DNA of 64,000 nt. Source: DATFDN01 sp963767645. GTDB taxonomy: Bacteria; Pseudomonadota; Alphaproteobacteria; Acetobacterales; Acetobacteraceae. The position numbers and the translations under genes were made by a program. The DNA lies in the NCBI GenBank assembly GCA_963767645.1, contig CAVYEW010000018.1, positions 496,001 through 560,000 of the forward strand, in the 5' to 3' direction. Shown here piece by piece: positions 1 to 7,678 of this stretch. The notes beneath the pieces were generated by a model, which saw only the letters and a list, made by a program, of their open reading frames with translations, did not search any database and had not been told where the DNA came from. How positions within the stretch are numbered: the stretch's first letter is position 1; every line of letters starts with the position of its first letter.

Positions 1-26
1 CGTTCCTGCCGGAGCCCGGCGCATGA
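1..26 (+). CDS. C-terminal tail of an upstream gene (partial)
   Basis: An open frame enters from the left edge and ends at the TGA at 24-26. Only its last eight codons are visible (FLPEPGA preceded by a partial codon). Its stop overlaps the ATG of the next gene as ATGA, the spacing used between the next two genes as well, so it is probably the first visible member of the same operon. The product cannot be identified from so few residues. In related loci this place is often taken by a cytochrome c or an FAD subunit, but nothing here shows that. Confidence 0.4.
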
Positions 27-487
27 GCATCGCCTTTGAGGTGAACGGCGCCGCAGCGGAGGTCGCCGATCCGCCGGTGACGCCGCTCTTGGACGTGCTG
101 CGCAACACGCTCGGCCTCAAGGGCACGCGCTACGGATGCGGGTTGGAGCAGTGCGGGAGCTGCATGGTTCTGCTGGACGGGGAGCCGGTCTATGCCTGCA
201 CGTGCGAGCTTGGCACGGTGGCGGGAAGGCGCGTCACCACCGTCGAGGCGCTGAGTGCGCATCCGCTGCACCAAGCCTTTCTCGACGAGCAGGCGGGCCA
301 GTGCGGCTACTGCCTGTCGGGCATCATCGTCAGCGCCAAGGCGCTGCTGGACCGCGCGCCCTCGCCGACGCGGGCCGAGATCGTCGCTGCGCTCGACAAG
401 CATCTGTGCCGGTGCGGCGTGCATATGCGCATCCTCCGCGCCGTCGAGCGCGCCGCTTCAAGCCTGCGCGCGGGGGCGTCGTCATGA
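23..487 (+). CDS. (2Fe-2S)-binding subunit of a molybdenum hydroxylase
   Basis: This is the small electron-transfer subunit of a xanthine dehydrogenase/isoquinoline 1-oxidoreductase-type molybdenum hydroxylase. It passes electrons from the molybdopterin site of its partner to an outside acceptor. The 154-residue length is typical. The N-terminal plant-ferredoxin cluster is bound by Cys39, Cys44, Cys47 and Cys59. The C-terminal four-helix domain binds the second cluster through Cys94, Cys97, Cys129 and Cys131 (CGYC and CRC). The gene overlaps the large-subunit gene by 4 bp (ATGA), so the two are translationally coupled. The substrate cannot be read from this subunit. Aldehyde, nicotinate-like and N-heterocycle oxidation are all possible. 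Confidence 0.93.
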   Translation: MSIAFEVNGAAAEVADPPVTPLLDVLRNTLGLKGTRYGCGLEQCGSCMVLLDGEPVYACTCELGTVAGRRVTTVEALSAHPLHQAFLDEQAGQCGYCLSGIIVSAKALLDRAPSPTRAEIVAALDKHLCRCGVHMRILRAVERAASSLRAGASS

Positions 488-2595
488 GTGATACGCCGCT
501 GCCGCTGTCGGTGGTCAACAACCCGCGCCCCGACCGCTGGATCAGCTTCGGTGCGGAACGGGCGGTCAACCTGGCAGTGGGCAAGGTCGAGATCGGCCAG
601 GGCGTGCTCACCGCGCTCACGCAGATCGCCGCCGAGGAGCTGGACGTGCCGGTCGGCGCCGTCCGCATCCTCTCGGGCGACACCGACCGCGCACCCGACG
701 AGGGCTCGACCAGCAGCAGTCTGTCGATCGAGGTCTCCGGGGCCTCGGTGCGGCTGATCTCGGCCGAGGTGCGGGCGCGCTTCCTCGACCGGCTTGCCCT
801 GCGCCTGAACTGCGCGGCCTCGGAGCTGTCGGTGGCCGACGGCGCCTTCCTACGCGGCGGCGCGCCGACCGGACATGATTACTGGAGCTTCTCCCCCGAG
901 GTCGATCTGGCGCAGCCGGCGACCGGCCGGGCGCCGCGCAAGCCGCACACCGCCTATCGGGTGGTGGGCCGCGACGTGCCGAGGGTCGATCTGCCGGCGA
1001 AGATCTCGGGGCCAGCTTTCGTCCATGATCTCGCGCCGCCGGGGATGCTGCACGCGAGGATGCTGCGCCAGCCGAGCCGGGGCGCGGCGCTCGCCGCGCT
1101 CGACGAGGCCGCGATCAGACGCGCGGCGGGCGCCGAGCTGCGCATCCTGCGGCTCGGCAACCTGGTCGCGCTGGTGAGCGAGAGCGAGACCGTGGCGCAG
1201 CGTGCCGCTGCCGCCGCGCTGTCGCATGCGCGCTGGGAGAACGTCGCCGCCATCGCTCCGGGCGAGGACGAGGCGCGCGCCTTGGTCGGTCAGCCGTGCA
1301 TCGACCGCGTGCTGGGCGATCCCGTTCCGGCGGCGGGGGGACCGGTGATCGAGGCGACCTACTCGCGGCCCTATATCGCCCACGCCGCCCTCGGTCCGTC
1401 CTGCGCGCTGGCCGAGGAGCGCGATGGGCACCTGACCGTCTGGACCCATACGCAGGCGGTCTACCCGCTGCGCAATTCGCTCTCCAACGTTCTGGGTCGG
1501 CCGGCCGAGACTATTTCGGTGCGCCACGCCCAAGGCCCTGGCTGCTACGGCCATAATGGCGCCGACGACGCGGCGCTGGACGCGGCATTGGTGGCGCAGA
1601 TGCTGCCCGGCCGGCCGATCCGCGTGCAGTGGCGCCGGGAGGAGGAGTTCGGTTTCGAGCCGGTGAGCACAGCGCAGGTGGTGACGATCCGTGCAGTGCT
1701 CGACGCGCGGGGCAGGCCGGCGGACTGGACAGCGGAGATCTGGGCCGGCTCGCACGTCCAGCGTCCGGCGATGGGCGGCAACATGCTGGCCCACGAGGCG
1801 CTGCCCACGCCGCCGCCCGATCCGCGCCCGTTTGAACCGCCGGAAGCCAATGGCGGCGGCGGGACGCGCAACGCCCTGCTTTTATACGATATCCCCGCCA
1901 AGCGCGTGGTCCATCACCTGGTGCGGCGCACCCCGGTCCGCACCTCTTCACTGCGCGGCTTGGGCGCCTTGCCCAACGTGTTCGCCGCCGAGTGCTTCAT
2001 CGACGAACTGGCCGAACGCGCCGGCGAGGACCCGGTCGCCTATCGCCTGTCGATCCTCTCGAACCCGCGGGCGCGCGCGGTGATCGAGCGGGCGGCCGCG
2101 CTGTCTTGCTGGGCCGATCGGGGACAGGCGGGGACGGGCAGGGGCAAGGGGATCGGGTTCGCCCAGTACAAGAACCGCTCCGCCTACGCCGCCGTTGTCG
2201 CCGAGGTCGAGGTGGACCGCGAGGTCAGGCTGCTGCGCGTCTGGTGCGCCGGAGATGGCGGCCTGGTCATCAGCCCGGACGGCGCGCGCAACCAGCTCGA
2301 GGGCGGCATCATCCAGGCGGCGAGCTTTACCCTGAAGGAGCAGGTGCGCTTCGACGCCCAGGGGATCAGCTCGCTCGACTGGGACGCCTACCCGATCCTG
2401 CGCTTCTCGGAGGTGCCCGAGATCGCGGTGGAGCTGATCGGGGCCGCGGACCAGCCCTCGCTCGGCATGGGCGAATGCACGATCGGACCCACGGCGGCGG
2501 CGATCGGCAACGCCGTGGCTCACGCGCTGGGCGCGCGCATCCGCGACCTGCCGCTCACGCGCGAACGGATTGCCGCGGCGCTGGGCGCAGGCTGA
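484..2595 (+). CDS. Molybdopterin-binding large subunit of a xanthine dehydrogenase-family oxidoreductase
   Basis: The 703-residue protein is the catalytic partner of the preceding 2Fe-2S subunit. It hydroxylates an aldehyde or N-heterocycle using water as the oxygen source. The start is the ATG at 484 inside the ATGA overlap; the frame is open further upstream but that part shadows the small subunit. N-terminal residues (about 10-110) match the isoquinoline 1-oxidoreductase beta/IorB arrangement, with KVEIGQG and a following SGDTD segment. The hammerhead domain starts near residue 155 (RVVGRDVPRVDLPAKISG). Near the C-terminus the GMGE segment supplies the conserved catalytic glutamate. No Tat signal or CoxL-type AYxCSFR loop is seen, so CO dehydrogenase is excluded. 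The substrate remains unknown. Confidence 0.88.
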   Translation: MSDTPLPLSVVNNPRPDRWISFGAERAVNLAVGKVEIGQGVLTALTQIAAEELDVPVGAVRILSGDTDRAPDEGSTSSSLSIEVSGASVRLISAEVRARFLDRLALRLNCAASELSVADGAFLRGGAPTGHDYWSFSPEVDLAQPATGRAPRKPHTAYRVVGRDVPRVDLPAKISGPAFVHDLAPPGMLHARMLRQPSRGAALAALDEAAIRRAAGAELRILRLGNLVALVSESETVAQRAAAAALSHARWENVAAIAPGEDEARALVGQPCIDRVLGDPVPAAGGPVIEATYSRPYIAHAALGPSCALAEERDGHLTVWTHTQAVYPLRNSLSNVLGRPAETISVRHAQGPGCYGHNGADDAALDAALVAQMLPGRPIRVQWRREEEFGFEPVSTAQVVTIRAVLDARGRPADWTAEIWAGSHVQRPAMGGNMLAHEALPTPPPDPRPFEPPEANGGGGTRNALLLYDIPAKRVVHHLVRRTPVRTSSLRGLGALPNVFAAECFIDELAERAGEDPVAYRLSILSNPRARAVIERAAALSCWADRGQAGTGRGKGIGFAQYKNRSAYAAVVAEVEVDREVRLLRVWCAGDGGLVISPDGARNQLEGGIIQAASFTLKEQVRFDAQGISSLDWDAYPILRFSEVPEIAVELIGAADQPSLGMGECTIGPTAAAIGNAVAHALGARIRDLPLTRERIAAALGAG

Positions 2596-3180
2596 TCAGT
2601 TCAGCAGTTCCCCGCCGGCCTCCTGCAGCACCTCCACGGCGCGGTCGCGCCGCTCGTTGGACTTGGCGAGGACGGCGAGCACCAGCTTACCCTCTCTCGC
2701 CTTCTGCTCGCGATCGAGCTGCTCGGCGTGGCTGAGGCCGCCGCTCAGCAGCTGTGAGGCGCCGGCAACCGCCGCTCCGACACCGAGGGCCGCCCCCGCG
2801 GCCGCGGCCGCGACCCCGCCCGTTGCGACCACCGCCGTCGCCGCCATCATCGCCCCGAACGAGCCGCCGACCGAGGCGTGGAACACGCGCGATTGATGCG
2901 CCTCCACGCCAGTATCCGCGGGCTTGGAGCCGGCCTCCGGGGTGGCGTGCTCCGGCGGCGGATCGATCTCCGGCAGTCCGAGGTCGCTGCGGCCGAAGCC
3001 GTTCGCTTCCAGCGTCACGATCGCATGATCCAAAGCCTCGCTGGAGCGGAAGCGTGCCAGAAGTTCCCAGGCTTGCGGGACGTTCCCGGCTTCCGGTGGG
3101 CTGGCCGCGGCTTCGGCGTCGCGTCGCCGGACCACGATAGTCGTCATCCCGGCATCAGCCGGGCTTTTCTCATTCTCCAT
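2596..3180 (-). CDS. Hypothetical protein with a glycine/alanine-rich membrane segment
   Basis: The function is not recognised. The chosen ATG at 3180 has AGGAG upstream; a TTG further upstream (3216) is less likely. The 194-residue protein has a soluble N-terminal half with an AWELLARFRSSEALDHAI segment, resembling the short alpha/beta domain of bacterial general-stress-type proteins. A central glycine-zipper stretch rich in Ala and Gly (roughly residues 105-150) may insert into the membrane. The C-terminal helix is charged (SNERRDRAVEVLQEAGG). The gene is convergent with the molybdenum hydroxylase operon, and the two stop codons are directly adjacent with no room for a separate terminator. 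Confidence 0.7.
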   Translation of the reverse strand: MENEKSPADAGMTTIVVRRRDAEAAASPPEAGNVPQAWELLARFRSSEALDHAIVTLEANGFGRSDLGLPEIDPPPEHATPEAGSKPADTGVEAHQSRVFHASVGGSFGAMMAATAVVATGGVAAAAAGAALGVGAAVAGASQLLSGGLSHAEQLDREQKAREGKLVLAVLAKSNERRDRAVEVLQEAGGELLN

Positions 3181-3361
3181 CGCGTCGGCACTCCTCGGTC
3201 TGCGCCTCGAACGCAAAAGCCGCGGGAGTGGTTCGGGGGTCGTTCCGGAGACTAGAAACCGTCCCGAGTTCTCACGTCGAGTTCAAGAACGCGCCATGCG
3301 ACTGCCATCTTTCTGGATCACTCCCCATCTCAGCGCGGCAACGGGTAAAGGCTTTGAGGCG

Positions 3362-3592
3362 ATGTCCGAGACCGAGTACGCCCGGAAGCTCGAAGAGCTC
3401 GATCGGCTCCTCAACGATCCGGACGTGCCGATGGAGCCTGCGAAGGTCTGGTCCCTGCTCGCTGAGATCGCCCAGCGCGACCTGGCCGGTCCCGCCTCAT
3501 CGATCCCGCGCCGCTCCGATCAGGAATTCCCGGTTGCCCTCGGGCCCCGTGATCGGGCTCTCGATCAGTCCCGTCACGCGCCAGCCCGCTAG
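3362..3592 (+). CDS. Small conserved-looking hypothetical protein
   Basis: This 76-residue frame starts at ATG 3362, behind a GAGG seven bases upstream. A longer version from ATG 3296 lacks a good ribosome site. The N-terminal half (MSETEYARKLEELDRLLNDP then DVPMEPAKVWSLLAEIAQRD) reads like a compact helical protein with sensible composition. I recall similar short proteins in acetic acid bacteria, sometimes mislabelled peptide chain release factor-like. The last 32 codons overlap the 3' end of tlyA on the other strand and look arginine-rich and uninformative, so the true gene may once have ended earlier. No function is assigned. Confidence 0.55.
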   Translation: MSETEYARKLEELDRLLNDPDVPMEPAKVWSLLAEIAQRDLAGPASSIPRRSDQEFPVALGPRDRALDQSRHAPAR

Positions 3593-4246
3593 GCCCTCCC
3601 ACCATCGGCGTACCCGCTCGCAGACCTCCGCGTGAATGGCGGGGTCGCGCACGACGCCCTTGCCGCGGGCGACCAGCGCCCGCCCGGCCTCGAATTGCGG
3701 CTTGATGAGCGCCACCGCCCAGGCGCCGGGCGCGCAGAGTTCGAGCGGGGCGGGAAGCAGCGTCGCCAGGCCAATGAAGCTTGCGTCGCAGACCAGCGCC
3801 TCGATCGGCTCGGCGATTTCGGCGCGAGTCAGATGGCGCGCGTTGGTGCGCTCATGCACCACCACGCCTGGGTCGGCGCGCAGCTTCCAGGCGAGCTGGC
3901 CATGGCCGACGTCCACCGCATGGATCCGCGCCGCGCCGCGCGCGAGCAGCACGTCGGTGAAGCCGCCGGTCGAGGCGCCGATATCGAGGCATACGCGCCC
4001 CGCCGGGGAGAGACCGAAGGTGGTCAGGGCATGGTCGAGCTTCAGGCCGCCGCGCGAGACCCAGGGATGATCCTGCCCGCGCACCTCGAGCGGCGCCCCG
4101 ACCGGCAGCATGGCGCCGGCCTTGTCGATGCGCCGCGTGCCGCTGAACACGGTGCCGGCCAGGATCAGGGCCTGGGCTCGCGTGCGGCTCTCGGCGAGTC
4201 CGCGCTCGACCAGCGCCTCATCGGCGCGGGTCTTGGACGTGCTCAA
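3497..4246 (-). CDS. tlyA: TlyA-family rRNA (cytidine-2'-O)-methyltransferase / hemolysin A homologue
   Basis: The 249-residue protein has the TlyA layout. An S4 RNA-binding domain covers about residues 5-65 (ADEALVERGLAESRTRAQAL and PWVSRGGLKL). An FtsJ-like methyltransferase domain follows, with SAM motif I CLDIGASTGGFTDVLL and the DVGHGQL and EALVCDASFI segments. TlyA proteins methylate 16S and 23S rRNA at cytidine 2'-OH. The start is a TTG at 4246 whose bases overlap the stop of xseB as TTGA, so the two are coupled; the S4 domain begins immediately after it. The 3' end overlaps a convergent small ORF. Confidence 0.9.
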   Translation of the reverse strand: MSTSKTRADEALVERGLAESRTRAQALILAGTVFSGTRRIDKAGAMLPVGAPLEVRGQDHPWVSRGGLKLDHALTTFGLSPAGRVCLDIGASTGGFTDVLLARGAARIHAVDVGHGQLAWKLRADPGVVVHERTNARHLTRAEIAEPIEALVCDASFIGLATLLPAPLELCAPGAWAVALIKPQFEAGRALVARGKGVVRDPAIHAEVCERVRRWWEGLAGWRVTGLIESPITGPEGNREFLIGAARDR

Positions 4247-4479
4247 TCGGCCGGCCGCGTCGTCACCGTGCCGTCGGCGTGCTCGACGATCGCGGCGACA
4301 CGCGCCTCGGCCTCGGCGAGCTTGGCCTCGCAGTGCCGGCGCAGGGCCGCGCCCCGCTCATAGGCCTTGATGGCGTCTTCGAGCTTCTGCTGGCCGCTCT
4401 CCAGCCCGCGCACGATCTGCTCCAACTCGCCGAGTGCGTCCTCGAAGGAGAGGGTGCTGACATCCGTGGCGTTCGTCAT
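4243..4479 (-). CDS. xseB: Exodeoxyribonuclease VII small subunit
   Basis: This 78-residue protein is the small subunit of exonuclease VII, which degrades single-stranded DNA in both directions together with XseA. The diagnostic segment SFEDALGELEQIVRGLESGQ is followed by a second helix (LEDAIKAYERGAALRRHCEA), giving the usual helical hairpin. It overlaps tlyA by 4 bp. The xseB-tlyA order is common in alphaproteobacteria, often followed by dxs, which is absent here. xseA is not in the window. Confidence 0.93.
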   Translation of the reverse strand: MTNATDVSTLSFEDALGELEQIVRGLESGQQKLEDAIKAYERGAALRRHCEAKLAEAEARVAAIVEHADGTVTTRPAD

Positions 4480-4644
4480 TGGGTTTTTTCTTCACCTGCG
4501 TCATGCCCATGGTTGGCCGGGCACCCACGTCTTCGCTGCTCGTAACCTGCATCGTCCGCGGCGGCGAAGGGGCGGTCAAGCAGAAGCATCCGCCTAGGGC
4601 TTTGGCAGTCGCATCATTCCTCCACGCCCAGGGGTCAGGCCCAG

Positions 4645-5826
4645 TTAGCGGCCCGGCGTTGAAAACAACGGGTACGTCGGCCGCGCGGCCGGCGGACGCG
4701 GCCTCGGAGGCGCCGCCTCCAGCACCGGAGACGGGGTATAATCGCCTTTCGTGGCGGGATTGCCGAGGTCGCAGATTTCCACGACGCTCCGCAGTGTCTC
4801 GTTCGCCTTGCCCTGTTGCAGCTTAAAGAAGCCGAGTTCGGTATTGTAGAGGCAGCCGTTGAGGTAGACGAGGCTCGTGGCGTTGTCCAGAGGATCACCG
4901 AATTGCCCGCGCGAGGCAATCAGCAGACGCCGCTTGCCATCCGGCGAAAATGCCCAGACGTCGTCGTTGGAGGTGTCGGCGAAGTAAATTGTTCCGTCGG
5001 GACCCACCTCCATCCCATCATTGGCGCCGAGACCGGCAGCAAAAAGATCGGCCTTCCCGGCCGAGCCATCCGGCCGGATGGGAATTCGCACCAGCAGCCC
5101 ACTCCCGGTGGAACCGCCAGGACCGCCGTCAGTGCCCGCGTAGAGATAGCGGCCGTCCGGGCTGAGGGCGATGTCGTTAACCCCGATATAGCCGCTCGGC
5201 GTACCGTCCCTCGAGTTCCAGGTCCCATTCTGTTCGGTCCAGCCCAGCAACGGATCACTCGACCAGACACCGCCGTGGCCGGAGTGGTCGAACTTCCATA
5301 TGACTCCGAGTTCGAGGTCGGTGACGTACACCTCGCCGTGCGGGTCGACCGCAATGTCGTCCGGGAAGCAGATCGCGATATCCATTCCGCGCGTAACAAA
5401 CGGCGTGACCGCTCCGCTCTGAGGGTTGAAGCGATAGACTCCGGTGGCCGCATCGGTCGGATCGCGACAGTCGGGGTGGTCGGGTGTGAACAGGTCGACC
5501 TTCGTCGCGCTCTTGAAGGCGGCTAGAACCGTGCCGTCGGTGGGATCGCGTTCGAGTCCGATAAGGTCGCCCTTGAGAGCGCCGCCCGGCACGTCGGCGA
5601 CCTTTTTCGTCGCGCCCGTCGCCGGGTTGAGCTGCCATATCTCGTCTTGCGAGAAGAGCGATACGTAAAGGCCCCCATGGCCGTCCGTGGTGATGCCCTC
5701 GGGCACCCCGGGAAACGTGGCGACAGTCCGGGTTCGGTGAGCCGGCGCACCCTGCGCCGGCAACTCGCGAGGAATCATGAGCGTGGCCAAGACGAGCCCA
5801 CCGAGAATCGCTGTCAATCGCTTCAT
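4645..5826 (-). CDS. Secreted SMP-30/gluconolactonase-like beta-propeller protein
   Basis: The 393-residue protein opens with a Sec signal peptide (basic MKR, hydrophobic stretch to about residue 20, cleavage near LPAQGA). The rest is a six-bladed propeller like SMP-30/gluconolactonase/LRE, with repeated VPEGITTDGHGGLYVS, FPDDIAVDPHGEVYVTD, VNDIALSPDGRYLY and GMEVGPDGTIYFAD blades. These proteins are periplasmic lactonases or sugar-sensing hydrolases, but no catalytic set can be assigned with confidence here. It stands alone between xseB and the alcohol dehydrogenase. The C-terminus is proline-rich. The substrate is unknown. Confidence 0.75.
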   Translation of the reverse strand: MKRLTAILGGLVLATLMIPRELPAQGAPAHRTRTVATFPGVPEGITTDGHGGLYVSLFSQDEIWQLNPATGATKKVADVPGGALKGDLIGLERDPTDGTVLAAFKSATKVDLFTPDHPDCRDPTDAATGVYRFNPQSGAVTPFVTRGMDIAICFPDDIAVDPHGEVYVTDLELGVIWKFDHSGHGGVWSSDPLLGWTEQNGTWNSRDGTPSGYIGVNDIALSPDGRYLYAGTDGGPGGSTGSGLLVRIPIRPDGSAGKADLFAAGLGANDGMEVGPDGTIYFADTSNDDVWAFSPDGKRRLLIASRGQFGDPLDNATSLVYLNGCLYNTELGFFKLQQGKANETLRSVVEICDLGNPATKGDYTPSPVLEAAPPRPRPPAARPTYPLFSTPGR

Positions 5827-5910
5827 GGCTCAGTTCTCCCTGAGGCTCACCGGAGTCGCAGGATGCGAAAGCCCTCCGAATCTCACCTTGAGCCTGTTTG
5901 AGTGCCCTCC

Positions 5911-6999
5911 TCACACCGCCCCGAAATCGATCAGCTGTCGCACCGGCGCCCCCGACTTCAGGTCGGCGAAGCCCTGGTTGATGCCCTCAAGCTCGATCCG
6001 TCCCGAGATCAGGTGTTCAAGCTGCAGGCGTCCCTGGCGCCACAGCTCCAGCAGGCGCGGCATGTCGACGCGGAAGCGGTTGCCGCCCATCGAGGTGCCC
6101 TGGATCTTGCGGTCGCGCAGGAAATCCGCGCCGTGCAGCTCGATCTTTGTGCCGAACGGGATCATGCCGATGATCGTGGCGACCCCGCCCGGACGCAGCA
6201 TCTCGAAGGACTGCTCGGCGGTCTTCTTCAGTCCGATCGCCTCGAAGGAGTAAGGCACGCCGCCGCCGGTCATCTCGCGCACCGCCTCGACCGGATCGAC
6301 GTTGGAGGCGTTGATCGTGTCGGTCGCCCCCATCTCGCGCGCCGTCTCCAGCTTGGAGGCCACGGTGTCGATGGCGATGATCCGCTCCGCTCCGGCGATC
6401 GCGGCGCCGTTGACCGCGGAGAGCCCGATGCCCCCGCAGCCGATCACCGCGACCGTGCTGCCCGGCTCCACCTTGGCGGCGTGGAACACCGCGCCCACGC
6501 CGGTCATCACGCCGCAGCCGACCAGGGCGGCGACGTCGAGCGGGATCGCCTCCTTGATCTTCACCACCGCATGCTCGTGGACCAGCATCTGCTCGGCGAA
6601 GGCCGAGAGGTTGAACGCCTGGTTCAGAACCTGCCCGCGCCAACGCAGCCGCCGCGCCGCGCCGGGCAGCAGCTTGACCTCGGTGTTCTCGCAAAGATTC
6701 GGATGGCCGGTGACGCATTGCGGACACTCGCCGCAGAACACCGAGAGGCAGGTGATGACGTGATCGCCGGGCTTCACGTAGGTCACGTCATCGCCGACCT
6801 GCTCGACCACGGCGGCCGCCTCGTGGCCGAGCACCACGGGGGTCGGGAACGGGTAGAGACCCTCGATGAAGTGCAGGTCGCTGTGGCACAGCCCGGCGAA
6901 GGCGGTGCGCAGCAGCACCTCCCGGCGCTTCGGCTTCTCGATCTCGACGTCCTCGATGGTGAGCGGGCTCTTGGCTTCCTGCAGGACGGCCGCCTTCAT
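5911..6999 (-). CDS. Zinc-dependent alcohol dehydrogenase (MDR superfamily)
   Basis: The 362-residue cytosolic enzyme is a medium-chain NAD-dependent alcohol dehydrogenase of the class III/mycothiol-like branch. Visible features are the catalytic zinc site (GLCHSDLHF and GHEAAAVVEQVG), the four-cysteine structural zinc loop (CGECPQC then HPNLC), and the dinucleotide fold GCGGIGLSAVNGAA followed by an acidic residue (IAIDT) that favours NAD. It is transcribed away from the CinA-like gene across a 125-bp gap. The ATG at 6999 is the only start that keeps the full N-terminal beta strand. The physiological alcohol is not evident. Confidence 0.9.
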   Translation of the reverse strand: MKAAVLQEAKSPLTIEDVEIEKPKRREVLLRTAFAGLCHSDLHFIEGLYPFPTPVVLGHEAAAVVEQVGDDVTYVKPGDHVITCLSVFCGECPQCVTGHPNLCENTEVKLLPGAARRLRWRGQVLNQAFNLSAFAEQMLVHEHAVVKIKEAIPLDVAALVGCGVMTGVGAVFHAAKVEPGSTVAVIGCGGIGLSAVNGAAIAGAERIIAIDTVASKLETAREMGATDTINASNVDPVEAVREMTGGGVPYSFEAIGLKKTAEQSFEMLRPGGVATIIGMIPFGTKIELHGADFLRDRKIQGTSMGGNRFRVDMPRLLELWRQGRLQLEHLISGRIELEGINQGFADLKSGAPVRQLIDFGAV

Positions 7000-7124
7000 G
7001 GTCGTATCCTCCGGTTTCGCTGCCCCGTACCTTGCCCTCCCGCACGCCTCGGCGCCAGCCCGGCGCGTTGATCCGCATGCACTAGCGTGCGAGCGTACGG
7101 TCCGCGTCGCGAAAGGGGAGGGAG

Positions 7125-7610
7125 ATGCAGAAGCTTGTGCCGTTGGCCGAGCGGGTCGCTGCGCGCCTGAAGGCGCGCGGCGAGACGGTCGCCATCGCCG
7201 AATCCTCGACCGGCGGGCTGATCTCCGCCGCGCTGCTCGCCGTGCCTGGCGCCAGCGCCTATTTCCTCGGCGGCGGCGTTATCTACACGCGCCAGGCCCG
7301 CCGCGGCCTCCTCGACATCCCCGACCCGCTGCCGGGCGGGATGCGGGCCGCGACCGAGGACTATGCCGCGCTGCTCGCGCGCACGGTGCGCGAGCGCACC
7401 GGGGCAAACTGGGGCGTGGGCGAGACCGGCGCCGCCGGACCTACGGGGAACCGCTACGGCGACCCGGCCGGGCACAGCGCGATGGCGGTGGACGGGCCGA
7501 TTGCGCGCGCGGCGACGCTGCGCATTCCCAGCACTGAGCGGGTCGACAACATGCGCGCTTTCGCGTGGCGGGCGCTGCAGTTGCTGGAGGAGGTGTTGGG
7601 CGCGGGCTGA
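7125..7610 (+). CDS. CinA C-terminal-type nicotinamide-nucleotide amidase
   Basis: This 161-residue stand-alone CinA C-terminal domain (PncC type) deamidates nicotinamide mononucleotide in NAD salvage. The family signatures are AIAESSTGGLISAALLAVPG, the GGGVIYT strand and the GETGAAGPTGNRYGD loop. The ATG at 7125 follows GGGGAGGGAG. Usual pncC proteins are of this size, while CinA itself carries an extra molybdopterin-like domain that is absent here. The PQQ dehydrogenase gene follows after 68 bp, but a functional link is not apparent. Confidence 0.87.
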   Translation: MQKLVPLAERVAARLKARGETVAIAESSTGGLISAALLAVPGASAYFLGGGVIYTRQARRGLLDIPDPLPGGMRAATEDYAALLARTVRERTGANWGVGETGAAGPTGNRYGDPAGHSAMAVDGPIARAATLRIPSTERVDNMRAFAWRALQLLEEVLGAG

Positions 7611-7678
7611 GCCATCGCGTGTCGCTCGCCGCTACCTCGAGTCGGGTTCGTCAAGTCCATCATAAGGGAGGAACTGCC

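Noticed and set aside
48..2595. CO dehydrogenase (CoxSL) identity for the molybdenum hydroxylase
   Set aside because: The large subunit lacks the CoxL active-site loop and has the IorB-like domain order.
5902..7071. 389-codon plus-strand frame over the zinc alcohol dehydrogenase
   Set aside because: It has His/Asp-rich shadow composition and no ribosome site; the dehydrogenase explains the region.
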